DNA of 64,000 nt from Comamonas phosphati (GTDB lineage: Bacteria > Pseudomonadota > Gammaproteobacteria > Burkholderiales > Burkholderiaceae_C). The notes beneath the pieces are model-generated. The model saw nothing but the letters and a program-made list of their open reading frames with translations, had not been told where the DNA came from and did no database searches. The position numbers were made by a program, and so were the translations under genes. Shown here one piece after another: positions 17,244 to 26,813 of this stretch. Each line of letters begins with the position of its first letter. Positions within the stretch are counted from its first letter, which is position 1. Location of the stretch: contig NZ_BMEU01000001.1 in the NCBI RefSeq assembly GCF_014637085.1, forward strand, positions 302,949 to 366,948, read 5' to 3'.

Positions 17244-19859
17244 ATGTTGAAAGCCTACCGTGACCATGTGGCCGAGCGCGCCGCACTCGGCATCCCACCG
17301 TTGCCCCTGGATGCCAAGCAGGTCGCCGAGCTGATCGAGCTGATCAAGAACCCGCAAGCATCGGGAGTCCAGGGCGAGGACGCCTTCCTGCTCGACCTGC
17401 TGACCCACCGCGTGCCCCCGGGCGTGGACGACGCGGCCAAGGTCAAGGCTTCCTTCCTGGCCGCCGTGGCGCACGGCGACCTCCAGGTGGGCCTGATCTC
17501 CAAGGCCAAGGCCACCGAGCTGCTGGGCACCATGGTCGGCGGCTACAACGTGCATCCCCTGATCGAACTGCTGGACGACGCCGAAGTCGCCGGCGTGGCC
17601 GCGGACGCGCTGAAGAAGACGCTGCTGATGTTCGACTTCTTCAACGACGTCGCCGCCAAGGCCAAGGCCGGCAACGCCAAGGCCAAGGAAGTGATGCAGA
17701 GCTGGGCCGAGGCCGAGTGGTTCACTTCGCGCCCCCAAGTCGAGAAAAAGATCACCGTCACCGTGTTCAAGGTGCCCGGCGAAACCAATACCGACGACCT
17801 GTCGCCCGCGCCCGATGCCTGGAGCCGTCCCGACATCCCGCTGCACTACCTGGCGATGCTCAAGAACACCCGCCCCGACGCGGCCTTCAAGCCCGAGGAA
17901 GACGGCAAGCGCGGCCCCATGCAGTTCATCGAGGACCTGAAGAAGAAGGGCCACCTGGTTGCCTACGTGGGCGACGTGGTGGGTACCGGGTCTTCGCGCA
18001 AGTCCGCCACCAACTCCATCATCTGGGGTACGGGCATGGACATTCCCTTCGTGCCCAACAAGCGCTTCGGCGGCGTGACGCTGGGCGGCAAGATCGCTCC
18101 CATCTTCTTCAACACGCAGGAAGACTCCGGCGCCCTGCCCATCGAAGTGGACGTTTCCGAGCTGGAAATGGGCGATGTCATCGACGTGCTGCCCTACGAC
18201 GGCAAGATCGTCAAGAACGGCGCGACCGTGGCCGAGTTCTCGCTCAAGTCCGACATGCTGCTGGACGAAGTGCAGGCCGGCGGCCGTATCAACCTGATCA
18301 TCGGCCGCTCGCTGACTGCCAAGGCCCGCGAGTTCCTGGGCCTGCCCGCATCGACCGCCTTCCGCCTGCCCCAGGCGCCCGCCGAATCCAAGGCCGGCTT
18401 CACGCTGGCCCAGAAGATGGTCGGCCGCGCCGTGGGCCTGCCCGAAGGCCAGGGCGTGCGCCCCGGTACCTACTGCGAACCCCGCATGACCACCGTCGGC
18501 TCGCAGGATACGACCGGCCCCATGACCCGCGACGAGCTGAAGGACCTGGCCTGCCTGGGCTTCTCGGCCGACATGGTGATGCAGTCCTTCTGCCACACCG
18601 CGGCCTACCCCAAGCCCGTGGACGTGAAGACCCACCGCGAGCTGCCCGCCTTCATCTCCAACCGCGGCGGCGTGGCCCTGCGTCCCGGCGACGGCGTGAT
18701 CCACTCGTGGCTCAACCGCCTGCTGCTGCCCGACACCGTGGGCACCGGCGGCGACTCGCACACGCGCTTTCCCATCGGCATCTCCTTCCCCGCAGGCTCG
18801 GGCCTGGTGGCCTTCGGTGCCGCCACGGGCGTGATGCCCCTGGACATGCCTGAATCGGTGCTGGTGCGCTTCAAGGGCGAAATGCAGCCCGGCGTGACCC
18901 TGCGCGACCTGGTGCACGCGATTCCCCTGTACGCCATCAAGGCCGGTCTGCTGACCGTGGCCAAGGCCGGCAAGAAGAACATCTTCTCGGGCAAGATCCT
19001 CGAAATCGAAGGTCTGCCCGAGCTGAAGGTGGAGCAGGCCTTCGAGCTGTCCGACGCTTCGGCCGAGCGCTCCGCCGCCGGCTGCACGATCAAGCTCAAC
19101 CCCGAGCCGGTCAAGGAATACCTGACCTCGAACATCGTTCTGATGAAGAACATGATCGCCGACGGTTACGCCGATGCCAAGACGCTGCAGCGCCGCATCG
19201 AGAAGGTCGAAGCCTGGCTGGCCAAGCCCGAGCTGCTCGAAGCCGACAAGGATGCCGAGTACGCCGCCGTGATCGAGATCGATCTGGCCGACATCAAGGA
19301 GCCCATCGTCTGCTGCCCCAACGACCCGGACGACGCCAAGTTCCTGTCCGAAGTGGCCGGCACCAAGATCGACGAAGCCTTCATCGGCTCGTGCATGACC
19401 AACATCGGCCACTTCCGTGCAGCCGCCAAGCTGCTGGGCGGCCAGCGCGACATTCCCGTCAAGCTGTGGGTGGCGCCTCCCACCAAGATGGACCAGAGCG
19501 AGCTGATCAAGGAAGGCCACTACGCCGCCTTCGGCACGGCCGGTGCCCGCACCGAAATGCCGGGCTGCTCGCTGTGCATGGGCAACCAGGCCCAGGTGCA
19601 TGAAGGCGCGACGGTGATCTCCACCTCGACCCGCAACTTCCCCAACCGCCTGGGCAAGAACACCAACGTGTATCTGGGCTCGGCCGAGCTGGCTGCCATC
19701 GCCTCGCGCATCGGCAAGCTGCCCACCAAGGAGGAATACCTCAAGGAAATGGGCATCATCGACGCCGACAAGGCCAGCGTCTACCGCTATATGAACTTCG
19801 ACCAGATCGAGGAATACGCGGACGTGGCCAAGAGCGTGAACAACGGCGTTGCCGCTTGA
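17244..19859 (+). CDS. acnB: Aconitate hydratase B (bifunctional aconitase / 2-methylisocitrate dehydratase)
   Basis: Isomerises citrate to isocitrate through cis-aconitate; AcnB also dehydrates 2-methylisocitrate. The 871-residue protein has the AcnB order: an N-terminal helical HEAT-like domain (residues 1-155), the swivelling domain next (including [14 protein letters not shown]), then the catalytic core. The 4Fe-4S cysteines lie in [10 protein letters not shown] (about 715) and [10 protein letters not shown] (about 774 and 777), matching the positions known for E. coli AcnB. GGAGAG precedes the ATG. A strong terminator follows. Together with acnA at 37-40 kb this window holds both aconitase classes. 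Confidence 0.97.
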   Translation: MLKAYRDHVAERAALGIPPLPLDAKQVAELIELIKNPQASGVQGEDAFLLDLLTHRVPPGVDDAAKVKASFLAAVAHGDLQVGLISKAKATELLGTMVGGYNVHPLIELLDDAEVAGVAADALKKTLLMFDFFNDVAAKAKAGNAKAKEVMQSWAEAEWFTSRPQVEKKITVTVFKVPGETNTDDLSPAPDAWSRPDIPLHYLAMLKNTRPDAAFKPEEDGKRGPMQFIEDLKKKGHLVAYVGDVVGTGSSRKSATNSIIWGTGMDIPFVPNKRFGGVTLGGKIAPIFFNTQEDSGALPIEVDVSELEMGDVIDVLPYDGKIVKNGATVAEFSLKSDMLLDEVQAGGRINLIIGRSLTAKAREFLGLPASTAFRLPQAPAESKAGFTLAQKMVGRAVGLPEGQGVRPGTYCEPRMTTVGSQDTTGPMTRDELKDLACLGFSADMVMQSFCHTAAYPKPVDVKTHRELPAFISNRGGVALRPGDGVIHSWLNRLLLPDTVGTGGDSHTRFPIGISFPAGSGLVAFGAATGVMPLDMPESVLVRFKGEMQPGVTLRDLVHAIPLYAIKAGLLTVAKAGKKNIFSGKILEIEGLPELKVEQAFELSDASAERSAAGCTIKLNPEPVKEYLTSNIVLMKNMIADGYADAKTLQRRIEKVEAWLAKPELLEADKDAEYAAVIEIDLADIKEPIVCCPNDPDDAKFLSEVAGTKIDEAFIGSCMTNIGHFRAAAKLLGGQRDIPVKLWVAPPTKMDQSELIKEGHYAAFGTAGARTEMPGCSLCMGNQAQVHEGATVISTSTRNFPNRLGKNTNVYLGSAELAAIASRIGKLPTKEEYLKEMGIIDADKASVYRYMNFDQIEEYADVAKSVNNGVAA

Positions 19860-19882
19860 TGAACTGAGCTGACCGCTGCCTG

Positions 19883-19916
19883 AAAAAACCGCCAGTGTTT
19901 GCTGGCGGTTTTTTTT
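19883..19916. terminator. Bidirectional rho-independent terminator after acnB
   Basis: Stem AACCGCCAG / CTGGCGGTT (19887-19895 and 19902-19910) with a 6-base loop, six T after it on the plus strand and six A before it, so it serves both acnB and the convergent symporter operon. Confidence 0.92.
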
Positions 19917-19953
19917 ATGGCGGCTTGCTGATGGTGGGCGATGGAAGCCGGAC

Positions 19954-21504
19954 TCAGGCCTCGGCCGTGTCGAGGTAATCCTGTGGCCGGGTGCCGTCGC
20001 TCGCGCTGCTCATGCCCGCGACATGGACCACGGCGCTGACGACGATGGCCACCACGAGGTTGACGGCGAGCGACCAGACTGCGGCGTAGCCCGGGACGGC
20101 AAGGCCGAACAGGTGGATGGTGTAGATCGAGCTGGCGAGCTTCAGCGAGGCCGCCATCCAGGTGCCCGTGGCGATGCCCGCGGCCCAGCCGAGCAGCAGG
20201 CCGCGGTGGTCGAGCAGGCGCGTGTAGAGCCCGAGCACGATGGCCGGCAGCGTCTGGATGATCCAGATGCCGCCCAGCAGCTGCAGCTGGATGGCGTAGG
20301 TGAGCGGCAGCCCGAGGATGAAGGCCAGCGCGCCGAGCTTGACGATCAGCGAGACGAGCTTGGCGACCTGGGTTTCCTCGCCGGGCTGCAGGTTGCGGTT
20401 GAAGAATTCCTTGTGGATGTTGCGCGTGTAGAGGTTGGCCGCCGCGATGGACATGATCGCCGCCGGCACCAGGGCACCGATGGCGATCGCCGCCAGGGCC
20501 ACGCCCACGAACCAGGACGGGAAGAAATGCAGGATCAGGGCCGGCACCGCGAAGTTCGGCCCGAAGGCCTTGAAGTAGGGCGCGAATTCCGGCATGTCCT
20601 TCACGCCGGACGCCAGTGCCATGAAGCCCAGCAGCGCGAGCAGGCCCAGCACCAGCGAGTAGGCAGGCAGCAGGGCCATGTTGCGGCGGATGACGTTGCC
20701 CGAGGAGGAGGCGAGCAGCGCGGTCACCGAATGCGGATACAGGAACAGCGCCAGCGCCGAGCCCACGGCCAGGGTCGCGTAGGCGCTGTAGCCATTGAGG
20801 CTGCCTGCATCCGGCGCCTTGAGCAGCAGCTTGTCCGGCGAGACCGCCGCGAAGATGGCGCCGAAGCCGCCCAGTTGCGCCGGGATCACGATCATCGCAA
20901 CGATGACGGTCAGGTAGATCAGTGCATCCTTCACGACGGCGATCATGGCCGGGGCGCGCAGGCCGGACGCATAGGTATAGGCCGCGAGGATGGCGAAGGC
21001 GATGATCAGCGGCAGGTCGCCGACGAGGCCGCCGGTCTTGAAGCCCAGCGCGCCGATGACGACCTGGATGCCCACGAGTTGCAGCGCGATGTAGGGCATG
21101 GTGGCGACGATGCCGGTGACCGCCACCGCCAGGCCCAGCATCCGGCTGCCGTGGCGCGCGCTGACGAAATCGGCGGCCGTCACGTAGCCGTGGCGCTTGG
21201 CGACGGCCCACAGCCTGGGAAACACGAGGAAGGCGAACGGGTAGATCAGCACCGTGTACGGCAGCGCGAAGAAGCCGGTGGCGCCGGCGCCGAACACCAG
21301 GGCCGGCACGGCGATGAAGGTGTAGGCGGTGTAGAGGTCGCCCCCCAGCAGGAACCAGGTCACCACGGTGCCGAAGCGCCGCCCGCCCAGGCCCCATTCG
21401 TGCAGTTGCGCCAGGTCGCCGCGGCGCCAGCGCCCAGCGAAGAAGCCGAGGATGGTCACGAAGGCGAACAGCAGCACGAAGACGATGGTGGCCGCGACGT
21501 TCAT
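19954..21504 (-). CDS. Sodium:solute symporter, monocarboxylate permease (MctP)-like
   Basis: A 516-residue SSS-family transporter with about 13 transmembrane segments. Family features include the N-terminal WGLGGRRFGTVVTWFLLGGD near residue 40, the YVTAADFVSARHGSRMLG segment near 110, and a cytoplasmic LYTRNIHKEFF segment near 375. Relatives paired with a DUF3311 protein include MctP, which takes up lactate, pyruvate, alanine and similar monocarboxylates. The ATG overlaps the stop of the DUF3311 gene as ATGA, so translation is coupled. Substrate is inferred from family and not proven. Confidence 0.85.
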   Translation of the reverse strand: MNVAATIVFVLLFAFVTILGFFAGRWRRGDLAQLHEWGLGGRRFGTVVTWFLLGGDLYTAYTFIAVPALVFGAGATGFFALPYTVLIYPFAFLVFPRLWAVAKRHGYVTAADFVSARHGSRMLGLAVAVTGIVATMPYIALQLVGIQVVIGALGFKTGGLVGDLPLIIAFAILAAYTYASGLRAPAMIAVVKDALIYLTVIVAMIVIPAQLGGFGAIFAAVSPDKLLLKAPDAGSLNGYSAYATLAVGSALALFLYPHSVTALLASSSGNVIRRNMALLPAYSLVLGLLALLGFMALASGVKDMPEFAPYFKAFGPNFAVPALILHFFPSWFVGVALAAIAIGALVPAAIMSIAAANLYTRNIHKEFFNRNLQPGEETQVAKLVSLIVKLGALAFILGLPLTYAIQLQLLGGIWIIQTLPAIVLGLYTRLLDHRGLLLGWAAGIATGTWMAASLKLASSIYTIHLFGLAVPGYAAVWSLAVNLVVAIVVSAVVHVAGMSSASDGTRPQDYLDTAEA

Positions 21505-21740
21505 GATGGGTCCCCTCGCGGCGATGGCGGCCCGCCGCTGCGCGTCCTGAAATAGACCAGGGCGGTAATCACCGCGCTCACCAGCACCCAGAGCATCTGG
21601 TACCAGTAGAAGAACGGAAAACCCCATAGCCGCGGCTCGTCGCGGTTATAGGAGGGCACGCAGATCATGGCGATCCACGGAAGCAGCAGAAGCCACAGCC
21701 AGTGCTTGCTCGACCGACGGGGATGGGAATCCTGGGTCAT
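21501..21740 (-). CDS. DUF3311 small membrane protein, symporter partner
   Basis: A 79-residue protein with two hydrophobic helices (HWLWLLLLPWIAMICVPSY and WYQMLWVLVSAVITALVYF) joined by NRDEPRLWGFPFFY, the DUF3311 signature. Such proteins are consistently encoded directly before MctP-like SSS symporters and are thought to be an accessory subunit. GGGAG lies six bases before the ATG at 21740. It overlaps the symporter start by four bases. Confidence 0.85.
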   Translation of the reverse strand: MTQDSHPRRSSKHWLWLLLLPWIAMICVPSYNRDEPRLWGFPFFYWYQMLWVLVSAVITALVYFRTRSGGPPSPRGDPS

Positions 21741-21979
21741 GTTTTACTCCCTGCAGTACAGCGAGGAACTTCCACATTCTGCGCCTGCAGGAAAAGCTTG
21801 GCTAAAACACTTCCCCCTGCGCAGGCTTCAATGCTTATACCCACCATATCCCGCGCCGGATGGGGCCTCCGGCAACGGCAGGGATAATTCCGTACCGCTT
21901 AAAATTCACGGCTGCGCCGCGCCGGCGCATTCTTCGCAACCATGGGTTCCCTCGCCCCCATCGATCAAAAAGGACTGTC

Positions 21980-22669
21980 ATGACATCCGCTCATGCCGTG
22001 CAGACGCCATCGTCGCGCGTGCCGCTCTATCTTTCTCTGCTCGTGGCGTTCCACATCGCCATCGTCATCGCCAGCAACTATCTGGTGCAGTTGCCCATCA
22101 CGCTGCTGGGCTTTCACAGCACCTGGGGCGCCTTCAGCTTCCCGTTCATCTTCCTGGCCACCGACCTGACCGTGCGCCTGATCGGCAAGACCCAGGCGCG
22201 GCGCGTCATCACGCGCGCCATGCTGCCCGCGCTGCTGGTGTCCTATGTGGTGGGCGTGCTGTTCCATGAAGGCCGCTTCAACGGCTGGGAGGCGCTGCAG
22301 GCCTTCAACAGCTTTGTGTTCCGCATCGCGCTGGCCAGCTTTGCCGCCTATGTGCTGGGCCAGCTGCTGGACATCCAGGTCTTCGACCGCATCCGCCAGA
22401 AAAGCCATGCCTGGTGGCTGGCGCCGGCCGCCGCCTCGGTGTTCGGCCAACTGCTGGATACGGCGGCCTTTTTCTCGATCGCCTTCTGGCGCAGCACCGA
22501 CGCCTTCATGGCCGCCAACTGGGTGGAAATCGCCATGGTCGATTACGCCATCAAGCTGGCCGTGAGCCTGCTGCTGTTCGTGCCTGCCTATGGTGTGGTG
22601 CTGGCCGCCTTTGTGCGCGCCGTGCGCCTGCCGGCTGCGCCGGCGGGGCCCCCTGAGAGCATCGCGTAA
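21980..22669 (+). CDS. yhhQ: Queuosine precursor transporter (YhhQ / VUT family)
   Basis: A 229-residue membrane protein with six hydrophobic segments. Conserved features include VIASNYLVQLPITLLGF, the TWGAFSFPFIFLATDLTVR segment near residue 50, and the later ASVFGQLLDTAAFFSIAFW. These match the YhhQ (COG1738, VUT) family, which imports the queuosine precursors preQ0 and preQ1 for tRNA modification. AAGGACT precedes the ATG at 21980. I looked in the 240-base upstream region for a preQ1 riboswitch and saw none that I could support. No que genes are adjacent. Confidence 0.88.
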   Translation: MTSAHAVQTPSSRVPLYLSLLVAFHIAIVIASNYLVQLPITLLGFHSTWGAFSFPFIFLATDLTVRLIGKTQARRVITRAMLPALLVSYVVGVLFHEGRFNGWEALQAFNSFVFRIALASFAAYVLGQLLDIQVFDRIRQKSHAWWLAPAAASVFGQLLDTAAFFSIAFWRSTDAFMAANWVEIAMVDYAIKLAVSLLLFVPAYGVVLAAFVRAVRLPAAPAGPPESIA

Positions 22670-22744
22670 AACGCGCCAGCGGCCTCAAAACGCAGGCCAG
22701 GTATGTGCCTGCTGCTACAGTTGCGGGGATTTTTTGTACCTGCC

Positions 22745-25700
22745 ATGGATTTCCTGCCCTCTCCTGATGAATTGCGCGGCTTTGTCGATGATGGCTCCTG
22801 GACGCGCGGCAAGGCCTTGTTCCGGCAGGGCATGGTGCTGGATTGCGCGTTCAGCCAGAAAGCCCAGCCCGGCGGTGTGAGCGTATGGCAGGCCCAGGGG
22901 CGGGTGCAGGGCAGCCAGCGGCAGCCTTATCAGGTCGAGGCGCTGCTGGGTTTCTCCCCGACGGGCACGCTGCAGTTTTTCGAAGGGGATTGCAGCTGCC
23001 CGGTGGGCGCAGACTGCAAGCACTCGGTCGCACTGGCGCTGCAGGCGGCCGAGCAGCGCAAGCCGGCAGTGCCGGCCCGTTCCCAGTCCAAGGCTGCCGC
23101 CCAGGCGCAGGTGCTGGCCAGGGTCGAGCAGTGGCTGCATGGCTTCGGCGCGGCGCTGCCATCTCAGGCAGCGGCTGGCGCTGAGCAGGCGGTCTATCTG
23201 CTGTATGAGCACCCCGCCAGAGCGGGAGCACAGCCCCGGCTGGAACTGGCTTGGCGCATGGCGCGGCGTCTGAAGAAGGGCGGCTGGTCCAAGCCGCGCG
23301 CAGCAGGCTATGGCTCGCAGCATTGGCTGGATGCGAATCCCGCGGACGGCGAGGCCGTGCGCCTGATTCGCGCCCTGGGCGACACGCGCTATGGATATCT
23401 TCAGAGCGACCAAGGCTGGTTGCGCGGGCCTGCGGGCGCACTGGCGCTGCAGGTGTGCGCGGGAACAGGCCGCTTGTTCATGATGGACGGGCAGGGCTCC
23501 ATCCTGGGGGAGCCCTTGCGCTGGGGGGAGCGGCGTTTGCTGGATTGGACCTGGCATTGCCAGGCCGGAATCGGCCGGGAGCCGTGGTGGGAACTGCGAG
23601 CGGTGCTGCCGCAGCAGGACAAGGGCGGCACGGCCCGCTTGTATCCCGGCCAGCCGACCTTCTATGTGGATGCATCGGCCGGTGTCTGCGGCCCGGCCCA
23701 GGCAGAGGGCGTCAAGGACATGGATCTGGCGCTGCTGCTGGCGGCGCCACCCCTACCGGCATCGGTGTTCCAGGCGCCGCCGCTGCATCTGCTCACGTGC
23801 CTGGCGGCCTTGCCCTGGCCACCAGGAATGAAAGCTCCAGAACACTGGCCTCAGGCCACGCCCGTGCCCTGTCTGAGCCTTGTGGTTCCGCCGCTGGCTG
23901 AGCGCGCTTTCCAAGGGCTGGTGGTGGCGGTGCTGCGCTTCGACTACGCGGGCCTGAGCGGCTGGTGGCCGGGGCGCGAGCCGCTAGTGCTGGCCCGGCA
24001 CGAGCCGGAAGGCGCCGCACCGCGTGGCGTCTTGCTGGCGCGTGATCTGGCCTTGGAGGACGCGGCTCTGGCCCGTCTGGCCGCACTGGGCTTGCAGGAC
24101 CGCGGACGGGGATGGTTTCACCAGCCGGATGCCACCGTCTGGCTCGACTGGGCGACCCAGGACTGGGCGCCGCTGCGCGAGGCCGGCTTTACGCTGGAGC
24201 TGGACCCGGAGCTGGCCGATCTGGTGCAGGTGGTGGATGAACTGCATTTTTCCATCGCCGAAGCGGGAGCGCCTGCGGATGGCGGCGAGACAGGGGAGGG
24301 CGAAGGCACATCGTGGTTCGACCTCTCGCTGGGCATGGAGCTGGGAGGCGAACGCATCAACGTGCTGCCCTGGCTGCCCGGCTGGCTGACCCAGGTAGAG
24401 CAGGGGCCCGACGGCCCGCGCCTGCCCCGGAGTCTGTGGCGCGAGCAGGACGACGGGCGCTGGCTGCGCCTGCCCTCGGCCCCGCTGCAGCCTTGGCTGC
24501 GCGTGTTGCTGGAGCTGGTGGGCGGACTGGGCGGCGATGCGCTGCGGCTGTCGCGCCTGCAGGCTCTGCGCCTGGCCGCCTCGCTGGGCGAGGGCATCCA
24601 GTGGAGCGGCGCCGAGCAGATACGCGCCATGCTCGGCCAGCTTCTGGGGACGGGCGCCCTGCCCGAGGTCCCTCTGCCTGCGGGCCTGGCAGCCGAACTG
24701 CGCCCCTACCAGCGCCACGGCCTGAACTGGCTGCAATTCCTGCGCGCCAACCAGTTGGGTGGGGTGCTGGCTGACGACATGGGCCTGGGCAAGACCTTGC
24801 AGACCCTGGCCCATCTGCTGCGCGAAAAAGAGGACGGGCGCCTGGATCGGCCCTGCCTGGTCATTGCGCCTGTCAGCCTGCTGGGCAACTGGCGTGCCGA
24901 GGCCGCGCGCTTCGCCCCGGACCTGCGCACCCGCGTCTGGCATGGGGCGGGGCGTCACGATACGGGTTTTGCCGAGGACTGCGATCTGCTCATTGCCCCG
25001 TACTCGCTGCTGCAGCGCGACCGCGAGCGCTGGCTGGCCCAGAGCTGGCATGTCGTGGTGCTGGATGAGGCGCAGCAGATCAAGAACGCCAGCACCCAGG
25101 CGGCGCAAGTGGTCCGGGAACTGCGGGCGCGCCAGCGTCTGGCGCTGTCGGGCACGCCGCTGGAAAACCACCTGGGCGAGCTGTGGAGCCTGTTTCACTT
25201 TCTGATGCCGGGGTTTCTGGGCAGCCAGGCGCAGTTTCAGAAGCTGTTTCGCATGCCGGTCGAGAAATCGGGCGATACCGATGCACTGGCCCGCTTGCGC
25301 CAGCGCGTCACGCCCTTCATGCTCAGGCGTACCAAGGCCGATGTGGCCGCCGAACTGCCCGCCTGTGTGGAAAGCGTGGTGCGCGTCGCACTGGCCGGCA
25401 AGCAGGCCGACCTGTACGAAACCATCCGTCTGGCGACCCAGCAGGCGGTGCGCCAGGCGCTGGCCGAGCGCGGCCTGGCGCGTTCGCAAATCCAGGTGCT
25501 GGATGCTTTGCTCAAGCTGCGCCAGGCGTGCTGCGACCCGCGCCTGCTGGCCGGCTTGCCCGCCGCCGCCAAGGTCAAGACCTCGGCCAAGCTGGAGTTG
25601 CTGATGGAGCTGCTGCCGCAATTGCTGGAGGAGGGCCGGCGCGTGCTGCTGTTCTCGCAGTTCACCAGCATGCTCACGCTGATCGAGGCCGAGCTGCAGG

Positions 25701-26101
25701 CCGCCGACCTGCGCTGGACCAAGCTCACCGGCCAGACGCAAAAGCGCGAGGCCGCGATAGAGCGCTTCACCAGCGGCGAGGTGCCGCTGTTCCTCATCAG
25801 CCTCAAGGCTGGCGGCACGGGGCTGAACCTGCAGCAGGCCGACACCGTGATCCATTTCGACCCCTGGTGGAACCCCGCCGTCGAAGCCCAGGCCACGGGC
25901 CGCGCCCATCGCATAGGCCAGAAAAACCAGGTCATGGTCTACAAGCTGGTGGCCGAGGGCACGATAGAAGAGCGCATCCTGGCCCTGCAGGAGCGCAAGG
26001 CCGCGCTGGCCCAGGGATTGCTGACAGGCGCTGCCGCGCGCAAACAGCCGCTGTTCACCGAGGCCGACGTCGCCGAGCTGCTGCGGCCGCTAGGAGGATA
26101 G
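22745..26101 (+). CDS. SNF2-family DEAD/DEAH helicase with SWIM zinc finger
   Basis: An 1118-residue ATPase. An N-terminal SWIM motif (CSCPVGADCKHSVAL, CxCx(n)CxH) lies near residue 82. A long middle region follows, then a full SNF2 motor: LRPYQRHGLNWLQFLRANQ, Walker A DDMGLGKTLQT near 677, DEAQQIKNAS near 774, SGTPLENHLGELWSLFHFL, and C-terminal motifs SLKAGGTGLNLQ and ATGRAHRIGQ near 1055. This HepA/RapA-like architecture moves on double-stranded DNA and may help transcription recycling or repair; the exact role is unknown. An in-frame ATG 14 codons earlier is an alternative start. Confidence 0.92.
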   Translation: MDFLPSPDELRGFVDDGSWTRGKALFRQGMVLDCAFSQKAQPGGVSVWQAQGRVQGSQRQPYQVEALLGFSPTGTLQFFEGDCSCPVGADCKHSVALALQAAEQRKPAVPARSQSKAAAQAQVLARVEQWLHGFGAALPSQAAAGAEQAVYLLYEHPARAGAQPRLELAWRMARRLKKGGWSKPRAAGYGSQHWLDANPADGEAVRLIRALGDTRYGYLQSDQGWLRGPAGALALQVCAGTGRLFMMDGQGSILGEPLRWGERRLLDWTWHCQAGIGREPWWELRAVLPQQDKGGTARLYPGQPTFYVDASAGVCGPAQAEGVKDMDLALLLAAPPLPASVFQAPPLHLLTCLAALPWPPGMKAPEHWPQATPVPCLSLVVPPLAERAFQGLVVAVLRFDYAGLSGWWPGREPLVLARHEPEGAAPRGVLLARDLALEDAALARLAALGLQDRGRGWFHQPDATVWLDWATQDWAPLREAGFTLELDPELADLVQVVDELHFSIAEAGAPADGGETGEGEGTSWFDLSLGMELGGERINVLPWLPGWLTQVEQGPDGPRLPRSLWREQDDGRWLRLPSAPLQPWLRVLLELVGGLGGDALRLSRLQALRLAASLGEGIQWSGAEQIRAMLGQLLGTGALPEVPLPAGLAAELRPYQRHGLNWLQFLRANQLGGVLADDMGLGKTLQTLAHLLREKEDGRLDRPCLVIAPVSLLGNWRAEAARFAPDLRTRVWHGAGRHDTGFAEDCDLLIAPYSLLQRDRERWLAQSWHVVVLDEAQQIKNASTQAAQVVRELRARQRLALSGTPLENHLGELWSLFHFLMPGFLGSQAQFQKLFRMPVEKSGDTDALARLRQRVTPFMLRRTKADVAAELPACVESVVRVALAGKQADLYETIRLATQQAVRQALAERGLARSQIQVLDALLKLRQACCDPRLLAGLPAAAKVKTSAKLELLMELLPQLLEEGRRVLLFSQFTSMLTLIEAELQAADLRWTKLTGQTQKREAAIERFTSGEVPLFLISLKAGGTGLNLQQADTVIHFDPWWNPAVEAQATGRAHRIGQKNQVMVYKLVAEGTIEERILALQERKAALAQGLLTGAAARKQPLFTEADVAELLRPLGG

Positions 26102-26192
26102 GCGAAGCTTCCTGGCCGGAGCCGCGTCGCGGCGGCGATTGCCGGGGTGCTGGCGGCTTGTGTGAGCTCCCTCCCCTGGGGGCTGGAAGCCT

Positions 26193-26663
26193 TCAGCCCT
26201 GGGCCTGGCTTTGCAGATAGTTCTGCAGCCCCACTTTGTCGATCAGGCCCAGCTGCTTTTCCAGCCAGTAGGCATGGTCTTCCTCGGTGTCGCGCAGCTG
26301 GGCCAGCAGGATGTCGCGGCTCACGTAGTCGCGGTGCTGTTCGCACAGCGCCATGCCTTGCCTCAGGCCCGCACGCACCTCGTATTCGGTATCCAGGTCC
26401 TTGCGCAGCATCTCGGGCACGGTCTCGCCGGGCGTGAATTCCTTGGGGCGCATGTCGGGGCGGCCACCCAGCATCAGGATGCGGCGCAGCAGCGCGTCGG
26501 CGTGCTGGGTCTCTTCCTGCATCTCGTGGTCCAGGCGCGTGAAGAGCTTGGCAAAGCCCTGGTCTTCGTAGATGCGCGAGTGCGCGAAGTACTGGTCGCG
26601 CGCGGCCAGCTCGCCGCGCAGCAAGTCCTTGAGATAGTCGATGACGTCGGGGTGGCCTTGCAT
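26193..26663 (-). CDS. bfr: Bacterioferritin
   Basis: Iron-storage ferritin of 156 residues that forms 24-mers. Ferroxidase ligands are visible: the Glu in [13 protein letters not shown] near 18, and Glu plus His in [14 protein letters not shown] near 51-54, the same segment that carries the heme-ligand Met (position about 52). Further pairs lie in [10 protein letters not shown] and [13 protein letters not shown] near 127-130. The start at 26663 gives [11 protein letters not shown]; the frame extends 21 codons further without family similarity. No bacterioferritin-associated ferredoxin gene is next to it. Confidence 0.93.
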   Translation of the reverse strand: MQGHPDVIDYLKDLLRGELAARDQYFAHSRIYEDQGFAKLFTRLDHEMQEETQHADALLRRILMLGGRPDMRPKEFTPGETVPEMLRKDLDTEYEVRAGLRQGMALCEQHRDYVSRDILLAQLRDTEEDHAYWLEKQLGLIDKVGLQNYLQSQAQG

Positions 26664-26813
26664 ATTTGTTGTTCTCGGTGAAGCTGATGAAGCCTGAAGT
26701 ATCCCGCGACTGGCTTCAGGAATCAAAGGCGGCTATCAATTCCCGAGCGCCCGTGCTCTGGATGCGGCCGGTAGGCAGAGGCATTCGCATTGCGGCATGC
26801 GCCATGGGGGCGG

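Noticed and set aside
17031-19601. 856-codon minus-strand frame opposite acnB
   Set aside because: Antisense of acnB, no start context, composition of a shadow frame.
21741-21979. preQ1 riboswitch expected upstream of the queuosine-precursor transporter
   Set aside because: No C-rich loop plus A-rich tail arrangement that I could defend; the region is plain.
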